A stretch of 64,000 nt of DNA from Dryocosmus kuriphilus (lineage: Eukaryota; Arthropoda; Insecta; Hymenoptera; Cynipidae): assembly GCA_038277395.1 (NCBI GenBank), contig CM076189.1, positions 114,932,252 through 114,996,251 of the forward strand, written 5' to 3'. The notes below the pieces were generated by a model. It searched no databases. It had not been told where the DNA came from and saw only the letters and a list, made by a program, of their open reading frames with translations. A program made the translations under genes and the position numbers. Positions 43,578 through 55,411 of the stretch are shown here, piece after piece; position 1 is the first letter of the stretch, and each line of letters starts with the position of its first letter.

Positions 43578-45739
43578 GTGAAGACGGGGAGAGCGGGAAG
43601 AGAAGAGAAAAAAGATGTAAAAGTGGCGTTTTTGAATGTGTCAGAGTTGAAAAACAAAGGTAGAGGCTCTTGGTATGAGTTAAATAAACTGGACGGGATA
43701 GTGATGAGCGAGACTTGGTTGAATGAGAAGGAACAAAAGGGTATTAAAAGAAACTTACCAAAAGAGTACATCTGCACAAGGCAGGTATAAAAGAGGAGCA
43801 TGAGATGGGAAGGGTAAAGGGAGGCATGGTCTCGTGGATGAGGATAGAGAATTGTAAATAGAGGAGAACGGAGGAAAGAAGGAGGCAGAGCTGGAGGGCG
43901 TGATGGTTAGGAGAATAAAGGTGGGAAGGTTAAGAGCGGACGTGGTTTGCATGCACAGAGGAAGAGGAGAAGAAAATGGATGGAAGGTATTCAAGAATTC
44001 GATGGAGGAAAAGAGGGAAGAGTTGGTATTATTAGGTGAAGATTTAAATGCATGTACGGGGAAATTGGGAGAGAAGGGTGGGATGAAGAAACGGAAACAT
44101 TTAGTAGAAGATCAAAGCACCGAGGGATAGACGGAGAGGGTAAAATACTATTTGAATGTTGTCGGGCAGACAGGGTAGTTTATTTGTAACGGAAATACAA
44201 AGTATAATCAGCAAGGGGAGTTGACGTACGCAGAAAAAGGAGAAATGGTGATTGATTTCATCCTGGCCGAAGAAAGAATAAAATATTTATCGACAGCTTG
44301 GCGATAGGGGATGAGATAGGTACTAAAAATTTTCCGGTCATCGTTACTCTGAGAAGCGAAGGATGGAAGCGAAGTAGGGGATAAAGAGTGGAGATACTAG
44401 GGAAGAAAGTAATGACGCGGAGCTGAGGGGAAGGAGGTTATAAACTTAGAGAATACATGAAAAATGTGGAGGATGAGAATGGTATGAGTATACAAGAGGA
44501 AGATCTGGATAAGATAGGTGCGAATTTAGGAGAGAAGATAGAGAAGACAAAGTCTGTGGTAATGCCGCAGGGCGAGCAGGAAGAGAAAAAGAGAGGATGG
44601 TGGGATGCAGAATGTAGAGAGAGGAAGGAAAAAACGAAGGAGTATTTAAAAATGTGGAGAAGGGAATTTATGGAGAAAATAGAGAATAACAAAAGGAAAA
44701 AGGGTCGTGAAAAGTTAGTAAATGAAAAGAGACAGCAGGAGAAAAACAGGAATAAGCAAGAAGTGGAGAAAGCGGTTAAAGAAGGTACGGAGTGGGAACT
44801 GATCGACAAGGGAAAGGGGAGGAAGAAAGGGGATTAACAATAAGGTCGAAATAATGGATAATTCGAAACACTCTAAAAAGCAGCTAGGAGGAGTATAAAT
44901 TATGGTAAAAGGAGAAGGTAGGCAGAAACTAAATGGAGAGAAAGATCTCCGGAGTGAAATAGGTAGAAAGGAGATGACAGAGGCATTAAAAAGGCTCTAA
45001 AGAGATAGGGCGACAGTGGAGGACGGCATAGAGTACGAGGATTCGAAATATGGAGGAGATGGTATACAGGAAGAAATACGGAGAATATAGCAGTAATGTA
45101 TTGAAGGGAGAGATGTGGCGAAAAGAGTTAAGGACAGGGTTAGTAGTGCGAATAATTAAAAAAAGGGAGATGAAAGGTACAGGAGAGTACAGAGGAATTA
45201 CGCTCATGCCAGCAGGATACAAAGTATATGCAGAAATAATGAAAAATAGGATAGAAAGGCAGGTGGTGGATAAAGGGATAATTCCACATAATCAGACGGG
45301 TTTTAGAAAAGGGATAGACAATATTGACAACACGTACGAACTTAATAACCTGGTGAATAGGAATTTAGGGAGAAAGAAGGGGAAGTTGATAGATCTGTTT
45401 GTTGACTTGAAGGCAGCTTTTGATTCGGTATACAGGAAGGTGCTTTGGAGAACCGTCGGAAAAAGGGGAGTGGACAATGTGTTAGTTGAAAGGATTAAGG
45501 AAATTTTCGTAGTAACTAGAGTAATGGTGAAAGTAGGAGCACGAGAAGGAGAGGAATTCTGGATAGGAGACGGAGTGAGGCAAGGTTGTCCGCTTAGACC
45601 GCTTCTCTTCAGCATCCTGTTAGCAGACTTAGAAGAGAAATTAGAGAGGAAGGGGGAAGAAATGGTTAACATAGATAATAGTAAAATATGCTCTTTGGCC
45701 CACGAGGGGGATATAGCTGTGTCAGCGGAAGATGAATGA
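43578..45739 (+). pseudogene. LINE ORF2 remnant: AP-type endonuclease and reverse transcriptase
   Basis: The endonuclease is seen as VKVAFLNVSELKNKGRG with LDGIVMSETWL and, in a later frame, LVLLGEDLNACTG, which replaces the usual GDFNA motif. The RGWWDAEC linker follows near 44595. RT blocks are EYRGITLMPAGYKVYAEIM, HNQTGFRKGIDNIDN, LFVDLKAAFDSVYRK and VRQGCPLRPLLFSILLADLE. The catalytic loop reads LAHEGDIAVS, so YADD is lost. At least four frame breaks occur upstream of the RT, which itself is open for 229 codons. Confidence 0.82.
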
Positions 45740-45854
45740 AGGATGAAGCTAATGATGAGAGAATTTGAAGAGTAAGTGAGAGAGAAGGAGCTAATGGTAA
45801 ATGTGGGCAAGACTAAAATGGTATACATTAGAAATAGGAAAAATAAGGTATAAG

Positions 45855-46216
45855 AATATGTTGCTTTCAATTATTTTCAATTTATATTAGATTTATTTTG
45901 AATTATTTTAAATGCATATCGGAATCACCTGAATTCATATCAATTGTTTGAAACACTTTATAATGCTTCCAATTGTTCAAAACCTTTGAATCTTTTAAAT
46001 TGTATCCTTAATGACTTTTTAATTACCCCCGGGAGCAATTAATATAGGCTTCAGGTACAAATGATGTTGAACTGGTTTATTACCTGGGTCTACTGAAGAA
46101 GACCTCGTCATAAGATCTGAGAAATTCTCTACGTATGTAGGCGGCGTCCTTGACCCAATTGGTGCTGTAAGAAAAAATATAATAAATTCTCATTGAAGTT
46201 AATTCCAATTTCCAAA
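45855..46216. other. Array segment embedded inside the LINE
   Basis: About 360 bp of the micro-exon array, including a full exon, sits between two parts of one LINE. It replaces roughly 60 bp of LINE sequence. The left junction is identical to that of the short LINE fragment at 26696. Confidence 0.65.
46027..46164 (-). CDS. Candidate exon, D type, 138 nt
   Basis: Minus-strand acceptor TTCTTACAG and donor GTAATTAA flank 138 nt that are open in the common phase 1-1. It starts APIGSRTPPTYVENFSDLMT and later contains SVDPGNKPVQHHLYLKP before ending in PGG. The GNKPVQ piece matches the GKNPVQ core of A1 exons, so it looks like an A1 exon extended by extra sequence. Confidence 0.6.
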
Positions 46217-46391
46217 CTGTTTGAATCGGGAGGAGGAAGTGAGTTTGAGGTGAAAAAGGGGCTTGAGAGGGCAAGTAAAATAATGGGTCATGTGTGGAGT
46301 ATAGGCAAAAGAAGATTCAAGGATGACTAGAAGATAAGGGCATGGATGTATGACGTGCTAGTATAGTCAGTATTGAGCTACGGGTATTGAG
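46217..46391 (+). mobile_element. LINE continuation (part 2)
   Basis: Resumes the LINE with LFESGGGSEFEVKKGLERAS and KIMGHVWSIGKRRF in conceptual translation, matching the segment at 9740-9900 of the other copy. It ends at phased A-tract repeat. Confidence 0.75.
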
Positions 46392-47944
46392 TTACCCGAA
46401 ATTTGGATATTTTTGAAGGTTTTGGAATTTATTCGTAACTAGGAAAAGTTTGGAAATGATTTCGCTTTCTTGAAAATTTTTGGAATTTACGAAAATTTTT
46501 TGGAAATTAAAAAATTTTTAAGATTAAAGGAAATCATTGGAAGTTTTGGAATTTTTGGAAGCTTTTGCAACATTAAAAGTTTTTGTATTTCTTGAAACGA
46601 CTTTGAATAATGAAAAATTTATGAACTTGGAACCCTTTAGCAATTTTGAAAACTTTGGAGGCTTTCGGAATTTTAGAAAATTTTCAAAATTTTGAAAATT
46701 AGAGTGACCTAGAAAATGTTGGAAATTTTTTCAAATTTGGGAAATGATGGATAGCATTGGGATTTACAGAAATCATTGAATTTCCAAATTCATAAATTTT
46801 TCAATGTTCCAAATCGTTCCAAGAAATCCAAACATTTCGAATATGACAAAAATTTCCGAAATTTACAAAACCTCCAATGATTTGCATTAATTCCAAAATT
46901 TTTCAAATTGAAAAAAAATTCTCGTAAATTACAAAACTTTTTAAGGAATTGAAATCATTTCCAAACATTTTCCTGCTAATGAATAATTACCAAAACATTC
47001 AAAAATATCCAAATTTCCAGTAATTGGCCTTATTTTCAAAATTTTATAAATTTTCATAATTATTAAGGTTGCATAATCTCAAAAAATTTGAAAATTTTCA
47101 ATGATTTCCATAACTTCCAATGCTTTCCATCTTTCCCTATTTCCAAGATTTTCGAAATATATATAATTTACATAATTTCCAATACATTCTAAATTTCCAA
47201 AAGTCCCCAAGATTTCCAAAATTTGTAAAAATTTCCATATTCCAAAAACTTTCAATGTTCAAAACTTTCCAAGAAGGACAACAATTTTTTAGTGTTGCAA
47301 AACCTTACAAGTATTCCAAAGTTTCCAATGATTTCCATTCATTCCAAAATTTTGTAAATTTTCCAAAAATTTTCATAAATTTCAAAAATTTTCAAGAAAT
47401 TGCGATCATTTACAAGTTTTCATCATTACCATTAATTTCCAAAACTTTCGAAAATATCAAAATTTCCAATAACTTGCATTATTTCCAAAATATTATACAT
47501 TTTCATTACGATTAAAATTTCCGAACCTTAAAAAATTTTGAAAATTTTTTATTACTTCCATAATTTTCAATGCTTTCCTTCATTTCCCAAATTTGAAAAA
47601 AATTTCCAAAATTTTCTCAATTTCCAGTAATTTGCAGAATTCCCTAAAATTCCAAAAGTTTCCAAAGTTTCTAAAAATTTCCAAACTCACAAATTTTTAA
47701 ATAGTGCAAAAGTTTCCAAGCAATCCGAAAATTTTCAAATGTTGCAAAAGCTACAAAAATATCCAAATTTTGAAATGATTTCCATTAATTCCAAGTTTTC
47801 AAATTATTTCCAAATGTTTGGTACTTACCAATAATTTCGAAAACTTTCAAAAATATCCAAATTTCCAATAATTTGCATTACTTCTAAAATCTTCGAAACT
47901 TTCATAATCATTAGAAATCGAAAAGTTATAAAAATTTCAAAATT
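46392..47944. repeat. Degenerate TTTTGGAAAT-type repeat with strand switch
   Basis: Diverged ~10-bp units. From the left edge to about 46760 they read TTGGAAATTTT on the plus strand. From there to the right edge they read AATTTCCAAAA, the complement. Open frames in it (for example 47120-47515) are repeat by-products. Confidence 0.8.
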
Positions 47945-48975
47945 TTGGCACGGTCCGAGAACCCCAGACCACAGTGGATCGACCCGAAAACAAGTTAAAA
48001 CAACACAGATCGAAAACCCGATAATTCGTTTCGAAAAGGTAGCTCGTCCTAAAAACACGACAAGTAAACCCGAAACGAGAAAACGAAAACCCAAACAGAT
48101 TTTAAGAAAACCTGATAACTCGAATCAGACCGAGAATATGAAGACAAGGTAACCGATCGAAAAGCCCGTTCAACCAACCCGGTCCTAGAACTCAATCACC
48201 CGAAGAGGTGCAAAAACCTGAAACCCAGCCTAGGGAATCGAACATGTCCAAAAATCTCATAAGCCGGCCCAGTCCGAGAACACGAGTTTCCGTTAAAACA
48301 ACTTGAACCGTGGAACTGATAACCCGATCAAATATGAAACTCCGATAACCCGTTAAAAACCTGTCCCAATTCAGAAATCTAATAACCCCACCCAAACCAT
48401 GTACACGAAAACACACTAAACCGTACCAAAAACCTGCTAAATCAACCCAGGCCGAAAACCCGCTAACCAGTTCCGAAAAAAAGGTTCGTCCCCAAAACGC
48501 GACAAGTAAACCCGACCACAGAACACCAAAATCCGGAAAGATTAGAAAACCCGTTAGTACCACTTGGACCAAAAAGATGAAAACACAATAACCGGACACA
48601 AAAACCTGTTGAACCAACCCGGACCAAGAAACCGATCCTTCGTAAATTTTTGAGACTCTGCAACATGAGTAATCCGATTCGAAAAGACGATAAAAGAATT
48701 TGTACGGAGAACCCGAAATCCCGACCTGGAGTAAAAACCCGAACACCTGATAAACTGAGTTGAATGGAACACACGAAGTGACCCGAAAACTCAATAACAG
48801 GATCTGTTCCAAGAAACATAATACCCGGATCAGAAAAGCTAATGAAGAAACACGGACCAAGAAGTCGAAAATCCAATAATCCGGACCGGGATCCAGATAA
48901 CTAGACCAGATTTGACAATCTGAAAGAACATCGCGATTTGAAAACCCCAAAACACGGCCCGAAAACGCCATCATT
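47945..48975. repeat. Degenerate AAAACCCGATAA-type repeat
   Basis: About 1 kb of diverged ~10-bp units around GAAAACCCGA. A sharp change of composition separates it from its AT-rich neighbours. Long minus-strand frames (up to 260 codons) arise because the unit rarely makes stops on that strand. Confidence 0.8.
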
Positions 48976-49164
48976 TATAAATATAGCATAAATTTTTAAT
49001 ATTTTAAAACATTTTTGAATTTTTGGGAAAGTAAATTACATTAAAGTAATTTAGAATATTCAGAATGCTCTAAAAATTTCCAAAATGTTCAATAAATTCC
49101 TATAATTTCTGAAACTTCTATAACACAGCCCCACAAAAAAAAAAATTTTCTGTTCACGTGACCA

Positions 49165-49640
49165 GACCACCACATCTATATGTTTTTTGGGTCGGTGAGT
49201 CCGAATCCGGGGTCCTTTTTTCTCCATCAGGTCAGGGTCAAGGTCGTTTCAAGGTAAAATCAATATTATTCCACAAATGTGGGCCAAGGTGCCGTTTTTG
49301 TATGTTTTTGAGGTCCCTGAGTCCGAATTTGAGGTCTGTTTGTCTCCGTCAGGTCAGGGTCAAGGTCATTTCAAGGCTAAATCGAGGCAAAAACCTGTGA
49401 ATCGACACAATTAGTACATCTATACGTTTTTGTGGTCGCTGAGTCCGAATCCGGGGTCCGTTTTCTTCCATCAGGTCACGGTCATTTCACAGTCAAATGA
49501 CGATTATTTTACGAACGTGGGCCAAGATGCCGTTTTGTATGTTTTTGATGTCTCTGGGTGCGAACCCGAAGTCTGTTGGTCTTCATCAGGTCTGGATCAA
49601 GGTCATCTCAAGGTCGAATCGAGGAAAAAACTTGAAAGCC
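49165..49640. repeat. Left inverted repeat built of ~120-bp direct repeats
   Basis: Four units containing GAGTCCGAATCCGGGGTCC or variants, then CATCAGGTCAGGGTCAAGG and TTTCAAGG. Two subtypes alternate, one linked to GGGCCAAGGTGCCG and one to AATCGAGGAAAAAAC. The right end (52140-52560) has three units in reverse orientation. Confidence 0.8.
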
Positions 49641-50122
49641 AATAACATTGAATACGTCGTATGATACAGATGTGAAATAAAATTGGATATATTGGTTTTC
49701 TTTTTTATGCTTCAAGACTTCTGTTTTAACGTGATACTGAGGACAGACGTTTAATTTATCCTCAGTTTTATAGAATATTATTTTTATATTCTGACTGACC
49801 AAATATCTCTGCGCTGAAGGATGTAATATGGCAACATTGGTGAGCCCAATTACAGTTTCTAAACTAACGCTACATCTGCGTGATGATACTTGAATTCTTC
49901 AAATCCTGCTACCGCGAGGGATACTGGGACGATGACAACTGCTTCGAAAGGAGATATTTAGAATGATTCGCTTTCCAGTCCCATGTAGTATCGAAGCCAG
50001 CGTGGCGCGCTACCTTGTAGGGGGGCGTTAGGGTGTGAGAATGAAGCCGTAGTGTGTCTGACGACGAGTTGACATTGTCCTCGTCAAAGTCAGAAAGCTC
50101 TCATACTTAGACATGAGGAGGT

Positions 50123-52078
50123 ATGAGAGTTATCACCCTCAGGACGGTGGACTCACCTGCGATCGGACCAGGATCCCTAAAGCGTGGGTACTTAAATCTA
50201 CTATGGGACCTAAAAAAAAACAAACATAGCACAACTTTAAATACTTCAAATAAACAGACTCCAGTGTCTTCATTAAAAAGAAATGTAGCAATTTCTTCAT
50301 CTGAACACTACTGTAACAAAAATGTTGATGCATTTTGTTACGTATGTGCTAAGTATCACCTATCAGCTGACCGAAGACAAATATCCGATAAAATTAAAAA
50401 TATTTACAAAAACTGTTTTGGATTGGATATTTATACCAAGATAGAAAATGGATACCACACAAGACATGTACTGCTTGTTACATGATGATGACCAGATATG
50501 ATTCCGAGGAAAAACCTGAAAAATTAAAGTTTTTAAAACCTGCATATTGGGAAGAGCCATCATGCGCAGCAAACTGTTATATATGTTTGACCAAAGTGAC
50601 AGGAATTAATAAAACAAATATTCAGAGTATCAAATATCCTGAAGTTTCAACATTAGTAAGACCAGTAGAGATAAATATTGATATTGACGATAAAAGCGAC
50701 AGTTCAATAGATTCGATGGAAAGTATGTCAACCAATGATGCATGCGATATTAGTGACGCTGAAGAAGATGAATATAAAGATGGAGATGAATATACTTCTG
50801 ATGATGGAAATATGAGTACAAGTAGTGAATACTATGATAGTAATGGTCAAGACAAGACTCCAAAAATCATAGATCAAAAAGAAATGAATGATCTTGTAAG
50901 GGACCTGGATTTACCTAAAGATAAAGCGTAATATCTAGCTTCATACATGAAAGACAACAACTGGCTCTCAAAAGGCAAAAGAATATCATATTACCGAAAC
51001 CGGGAGGAAAACTTTAGAAAATATTTTACGATGATAGGGGAACCTTCGTTAGTGTATTGCAATAACGTGGAAGGGTTAATGAATGAGTTCCAGATAGGAA
51101 TCTATAAGGACAATGAATGGAGACTATTTATAGACTCCTCCACCACAAGTCTGAAGGCAGTATTACCTACTTCATAACACTAATGTTTTTGCTTCAATTC
51201 CCATAGCTCATTCAACCGTACTAAAATAAGAATATAGTACGATGAAATTCATTTTAGAGAAAATAAAATATTCTGAGCATAACTGGCTTATTTGCGGAGA
51301 TCTTAAGATTTTAACTATACTGTTAGGACAACAATCTAGAAATACGAAATATCCTTGTTTTTTGTGTTTATGGGACAGCAAAGATCGCAAGAAGCACTAT
51401 ATAACGAAGATATGGTCGAACAGAACATCTTTCGGGGCTGCTTTTGCTGATATTGTACGCGAAACACTGGTTGATCGCAGTAAGGTACTGCTTCCACCCC
51501 TCCACATCAAACTCGGCTTGATAAAGCAATATGTAAAAGCCTTAAATAAAGAAGGAGAGTGCTTTAAATATTAGAAGAAAAAATTCCCTAAACTCAGTGA
51601 TGCAAAAACTAATGAAGGTTTCTTTGATGGACCACAAATACGTGAATTGTTAAAAGATAATGAGTTCGTTCTTGTAACGACTGACAAAGGAAGAGCAGCA
51701 TGGGTCAGTTTTAAAGAAGTTGTACAAAATTTTCTTGGGAATAATAAAAGCGTAGAGTACAAGAAAATAGTGGATCGAATGTTGGAAAGCTACAAGGAAC
51801 TAGGATGTTTGATGAATTCAAAATTACCTTATTTGCATTCACATATAGATTACTTTCCACACAATCTAGGTGATTTCAGTGAGGAGCAGGGAGAGAGGTT
51901 CCACCAAGATATCAAGAAAATGGAAAAAAGATATCAAGGACGGTGGGATGTGAACATGATGGCTGATTACTGCTGGTCATTGAAGAGAGAAAGTAATAAA
52001 AAAGGAGTCAAGCGTAAAAGAGAGTCACTTGTACGATCATTTAAAAAGAAAAGAGTAAGATACTATACAAAACAATAG
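50123..52078 (+). pseudogene. Transposon-encoded protein, probable transposase
   Basis: Near-continuous homologous frames make a protein of roughly 600 residues. It has an N-terminal Cys-rich segment (DAFCYVCAKYHLSADRRQIS, then SCAANCYICLTKVTGINKTN), an acidic stretch (DISDAEEDEYKDGDEY), the segment MNDLVRDLDLPKDKA, WRLFIDSSTTSLKAVLP, a central block LICGDLKILTILLGQQSRN with YPCFLCLWDS, then PPLHIKLGLIKQYVKALNKE and the C-terminal SEEQGERFHQDIKKMEKRYQ with NMMADYCWSLKR. I recognise the family as one spread widely in invertebrate genomes but cannot name it. One stop (50929) and frame breaks near 50490, 51175 and 51575 inactivate it. Confidence 0.7.
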
Positions 52079-52592
52079 ATGAATGAAGGTTCTCGATATT
52101 TTCTAAATCGATGATACATATAGTTATAATGTCTGTCTCTGTTTACTCAGCGACCCTAAAAACGTATGCATTTGGTATTTGTGTCTGTTCACAGGGGTTT
52201 TCCTCGATTTATCCTTGAAATGACCTTGACCCTTACCTGATGGAGAAAAACGGACCCCGGATTCGGATTCAGCGACCCCAGAAACGTATAGATGTAGTAA
52301 TTGTGTCTGCTCACAGGCTTTTTCCTCGATTTAACCTTGAAATGACCTTGACCCTGACCTGATAGGGACAAACAGATATCGAGTTCGGATTCAGGGTCCT
52401 CAGAAACATACAAAAACGGCATCTTGGTCCACATTCGTGAAATAATCTTGATTTGACTTTGAAATGACCTTGACCCTGACCTGATGGAGCAAAAAGGACC
52501 CCGAATTCGGACTCAGCGACCCCAAAACCACATAGATATGGTGGTCTGGTCGCGTGCACAGAAAATTTTTTTTTTTTTGTGGGGCTGTGTAA

Positions 52593-54222
52593 TTATCAAC
52601 ATTTTACAAAACTACCAAAGGCTTCAGATATTTCCAAAACTACCATAAAATTCCAAACGTTCAAAAAGCTTCTAAAATTTTTAATATATATATATACATA
52701 TTTTTCGGGTAGCCTACGTTTTAGAATAACTCTCGATGCCAAAAATAACCAAAGAAGAAGATTAGTTTTCTACAGAAAGTTGTCGAATTAGCAACAATGG
52801 CTAAATGCTCAACAAAAACGTTAATCTTTTACCAAAAATAGTTCAATTTTAAAAAAGAAAAATGTATTTTTAATTATGTGGTTTCATTCTTTAATTTGAA
52901 AAGACCAATTCTTAGAAGAATTATTGAATTTTCAATTTCATGGGAAGAATTTTTAAAAAAGGTGACTAATTGTAACCAAAGTTTCGATTAATATTCGGAT
53001 CCTTGCGTTGACAAAAATTGACTCTTACGACAATGTCAAAAATTAGAAAGAAATAAAAAAAAAATCTTTTGAAATTGAAAAAACCCTCTAAAAAATTAGG
53101 CAAAATCTGGATGGATTAAAAAATTTCCAAGATAATTTCGAAAAATTTTGGAAAAAGTGAAAGATTAAAAAAAAATGTGGGAAAAATTGAAAAAAATTCT
53201 TGAAATTTCTATTGCCTATTCCAATTTGCAATTTATAAATTAGATGAATGAGAATTTTTGAATAAAGTTTCATAAGTTTCAATTATAATATGTTACATGT
53301 AAATTAACTTCTAAGTGAACCAAGTTTTTAATGTTTCGTGACAGCGTTTCAAATACGTAAAAGAATTTCTATGATTTGTATTTTTCCAAATGTCTATTTT
53401 CAACGGTTTTTATTTTAAACAATTAAAATTAGACATATTTCAGGTGCATTTATTAAAAAAAAAATGATGGGTCGAATTTGATTTCTGTGTTTAACTTTGT
53501 CAGACTTTCTTAATTCTATTGGTAAATATAATCATATTTTAAATTTATCAGGGTGACCCAAGAACCAAAAGTTTTGAATTTAAGGAAATCTTTGTGAAAA
53601 TTTCATTATAAATAACATTTTCGTAACAGAAATAATTTTTTTCTCCCTGGGAGGTGCAAAAGCACTCGAAAAAATTCATTTAAGTTAATTTTTGTCTCAC
53701 CGAAATTCATATTACCGAAAAACAAGTTGTTACATTTTTCATTTTTCCAAGCTAACATTCTTCATAATTAGGATTTTTCCAAATATCTATTTAATACTCT
53801 TTACATTTTACTGAATTTCTATTTACTCTAATTTAATTTTAAATTTTCTGAATTCTTGTTTGACTTAATCTTAATTTTTTTTGAATTACGATTTACCACA
53901 ATTTACATTTTACTAAATCTTACTTTGGAAGGAGTAAAAATTATAACAATTTTTTTATTTATTTCAAACACAGAGCTTAAAAACTTCGTTCACTCATTAT
54001 TATCTGACAAACATATTTTGATGTCATTGAATATGTTGACTTCTTTTGATATAGTAATTTTTCCTCCTTTGCTTTGAAAAACTTTTTCACCAAATGCAAA
54101 TATTTTCGAAAAACAAATCTGACATCTCAAATAATTTTCAGTTGAATGGAGAGGTGAGACCTATTTTCGAAAATTTGTGCATTTCCTGAAAATTTGTTCT
54201 AAAATAAAGGCAGAAGAATGAC
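52593..54222. other. AT-rich spacer without gene
   Basis: Starts with a little TTCCAAAA-type repeat and an (AT)n tract near 52685, then about 1.5 kb of AT-rich DNA. Short frames (53088-53282, 53856-54077) have no motif. From about 54150 the sequence becomes array-like again. Confidence 0.45.
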
Positions 54223-54272
54223 TCCAAGAGCAACTTGTGGTGACCAATGATATTGAACTGGTGAACATGATG
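54223..54272 (-). pseudogene. Decayed C-type micro-exon
   Basis: Aligns with the exon at 54526 (SPVQYHWSPQVALG) but lacks one base, so the phase is broken. The acceptor reads CATGCAA instead of TGCAG. Confidence 0.5.
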
Positions 54273-54525
54273 TTGCATGGAAAATTATAAGAAATTTTCT
54301 GTGAAGCTAATTGCATTTTCTAATCAGTTAACACAGGTAGCAATCTTTCTTAAAAGATATGTTTGCCCTTACTTACATTCAATTTATATTTGATTTGTAT
54401 TGACATCTTTTGAATCCATATTGGAGTCATTTGAATTCTTTTGAACTCCTTTAAACTTCTTGAAATGCTTGAAATCGCTAAAATCTTGAATCTTTTTGGA
54501 TGTGTTCAAAAATATTTTTAATTAC

Positions 54526-54576
54526 CCCCAAGATTAACTGGTGGTGACCAGGGATGTTGAACTGGTGAATTTGGTG
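54526..54576 (-). CDS. Candidate micro-exon, C type, 51 nt
   Basis: Minus-strand acceptor TTCTTGCAG and donor GTAATTAA. Open, phase 1-1, reading APNSPVQHPWSPPVNLGG. Rich in Pro with a WSPP motif shared with the exon at 55068. Confidence 0.62.
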
Positions 54577-54832
54577 CTGCAAGAAGAAATATAAAGAATT
54601 TCCAGTGAAGCTAATTGCACTTTCTAACCAGTTAATACAAGTACCACTCGCTCTTAAAACATGTTTTTTCTTTCATTTGTTTTCAATTTATATTGGACTT
54701 CTATTGAATTCTTTTGAAACGATATTGAAATAATTTCAATTCTTTTGAATTCTTTTATATTTATTGAAATGCTTGAACTTTTTTAAAATACTCGAATCTT
54801 TTAGATTGTATTTTAAGTAACTTTTTAGTCAC

Positions 54833-54874
54833 CTCTAGGAGAACTCGGTGGAGGGTTCCCTGATACAGTTTGTC
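54833..54874 (-). CDS. Candidate micro-exon, B type, 42 nt
   Basis: Minus-strand acceptor TATTACAG and donor GTGACTAA. Open, phase 1-1, reading GQTVSGNPPPSSPRG. It shows that B exons are spread over nearly 45 kb of the array and occur next to C exons as well as A exons. Confidence 0.6.
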
Positions 54875-55067
54875 CTGTAATAAGGAATATAAGGAGTTTT
54901 CGGCTAGGATAATAACTCATGTTTCTAACCAGTAAATAAAAGTAGCATATCTTCGTAAAACATATGTTTGATTTCGATTGCTTATTGTTATTTATTTCAT
55001 GGGAAGCTTTACTCCTATGTTATGGCAGTTTGAGGGAATTTTGTGATTTCAATATCTTTTTAATTAC

Positions 55068-55166
55068 CTCCAGGTGAAACCGGTGGTGACAAAAAGTATT
55101 CAGCTGGTGGGGTCCAAATACATTCAATTAGTGGTGACCAAGGAAACGGAACTGGTGAATTTGGTG
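55068..55166 (-). CDS. Candidate exon, C type, 99 nt
   Basis: Minus-strand acceptor TTCTTACAG and donor GTAATTAA. Open, phase 1-1. Starts APNSPVPFPWSPLIECIWTP and ends SPPVSPGG. It looks like a duplicated WSP/WTPP module within one exon. Confidence 0.62.
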
Positions 55167-55411
55167 CTGTAAGAAAAAATATAAGAAATTTTCAGTGATG
55201 CTAATTGTTCCTTCTAACCAGTTAATAGTACCTCCCATTCTTAAAAAATATGCTCTTTTTCAATTATTTTCAATTTTTATTAAACTCATGTTGAATTCTT
55301 TGAATCGGTATTGAACTCATTTCACTTCTTTCGAATTCTTCTAAACTTCTTCGAATGATTGACACCGCATGAAATATTTGAACATTCTAGATTGTATTTT
55401 AAACAATTTGC

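Larger units (their letters stand above)
41913..45854 (+). mobile_element. Nearly full-length jockey/R1-type LINE, decayed (part 1)
   Basis: A purine-rich element entering sharply from AT-rich spacer near 41912. It includes a leader, ORF1 remnants, an endonuclease and reverse transcriptase. It breaks off just after the RT catalytic region against array sequence and continues after a 360-bp array segment at 46217. Same broad family as the copy at 8.25 kb, but longer at the 5' side. Confidence 0.8.
49124..52589 (+). mobile_element. DNA transposon with ~0.45-0.5 kb inverted repeats and TAA target duplication
   Basis: Both ends start CACAGCCCCACAAAAA and the flanks are TAA on each side (49121-49123 and 52590-52592). 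Removing the element restores continuous AT repeat. The inverted ends are themselves built of ~120-bp repeats. The inside carries one protein-coding region. CACAG termini with a 3-bp duplication recall the CMC (CACTA/Chapaev) group, but 3-bp TWA duplications also occur in PIF/Harbinger, so class assignment is tentative. Confidence 0.85.

Noticed and set aside
47120..47515. 131-codon Phe/Asn/Lys-rich frame
   Set aside because: Composed wholly of TTCCAAAA repeat units.
48192..48974. 260-codon open frame on the minus strand
   Set aside because: It lies entirely in the AAAACCCGATA repeat, whose unit rarely forms stops on that strand. The translation is repetitive and has no domain.
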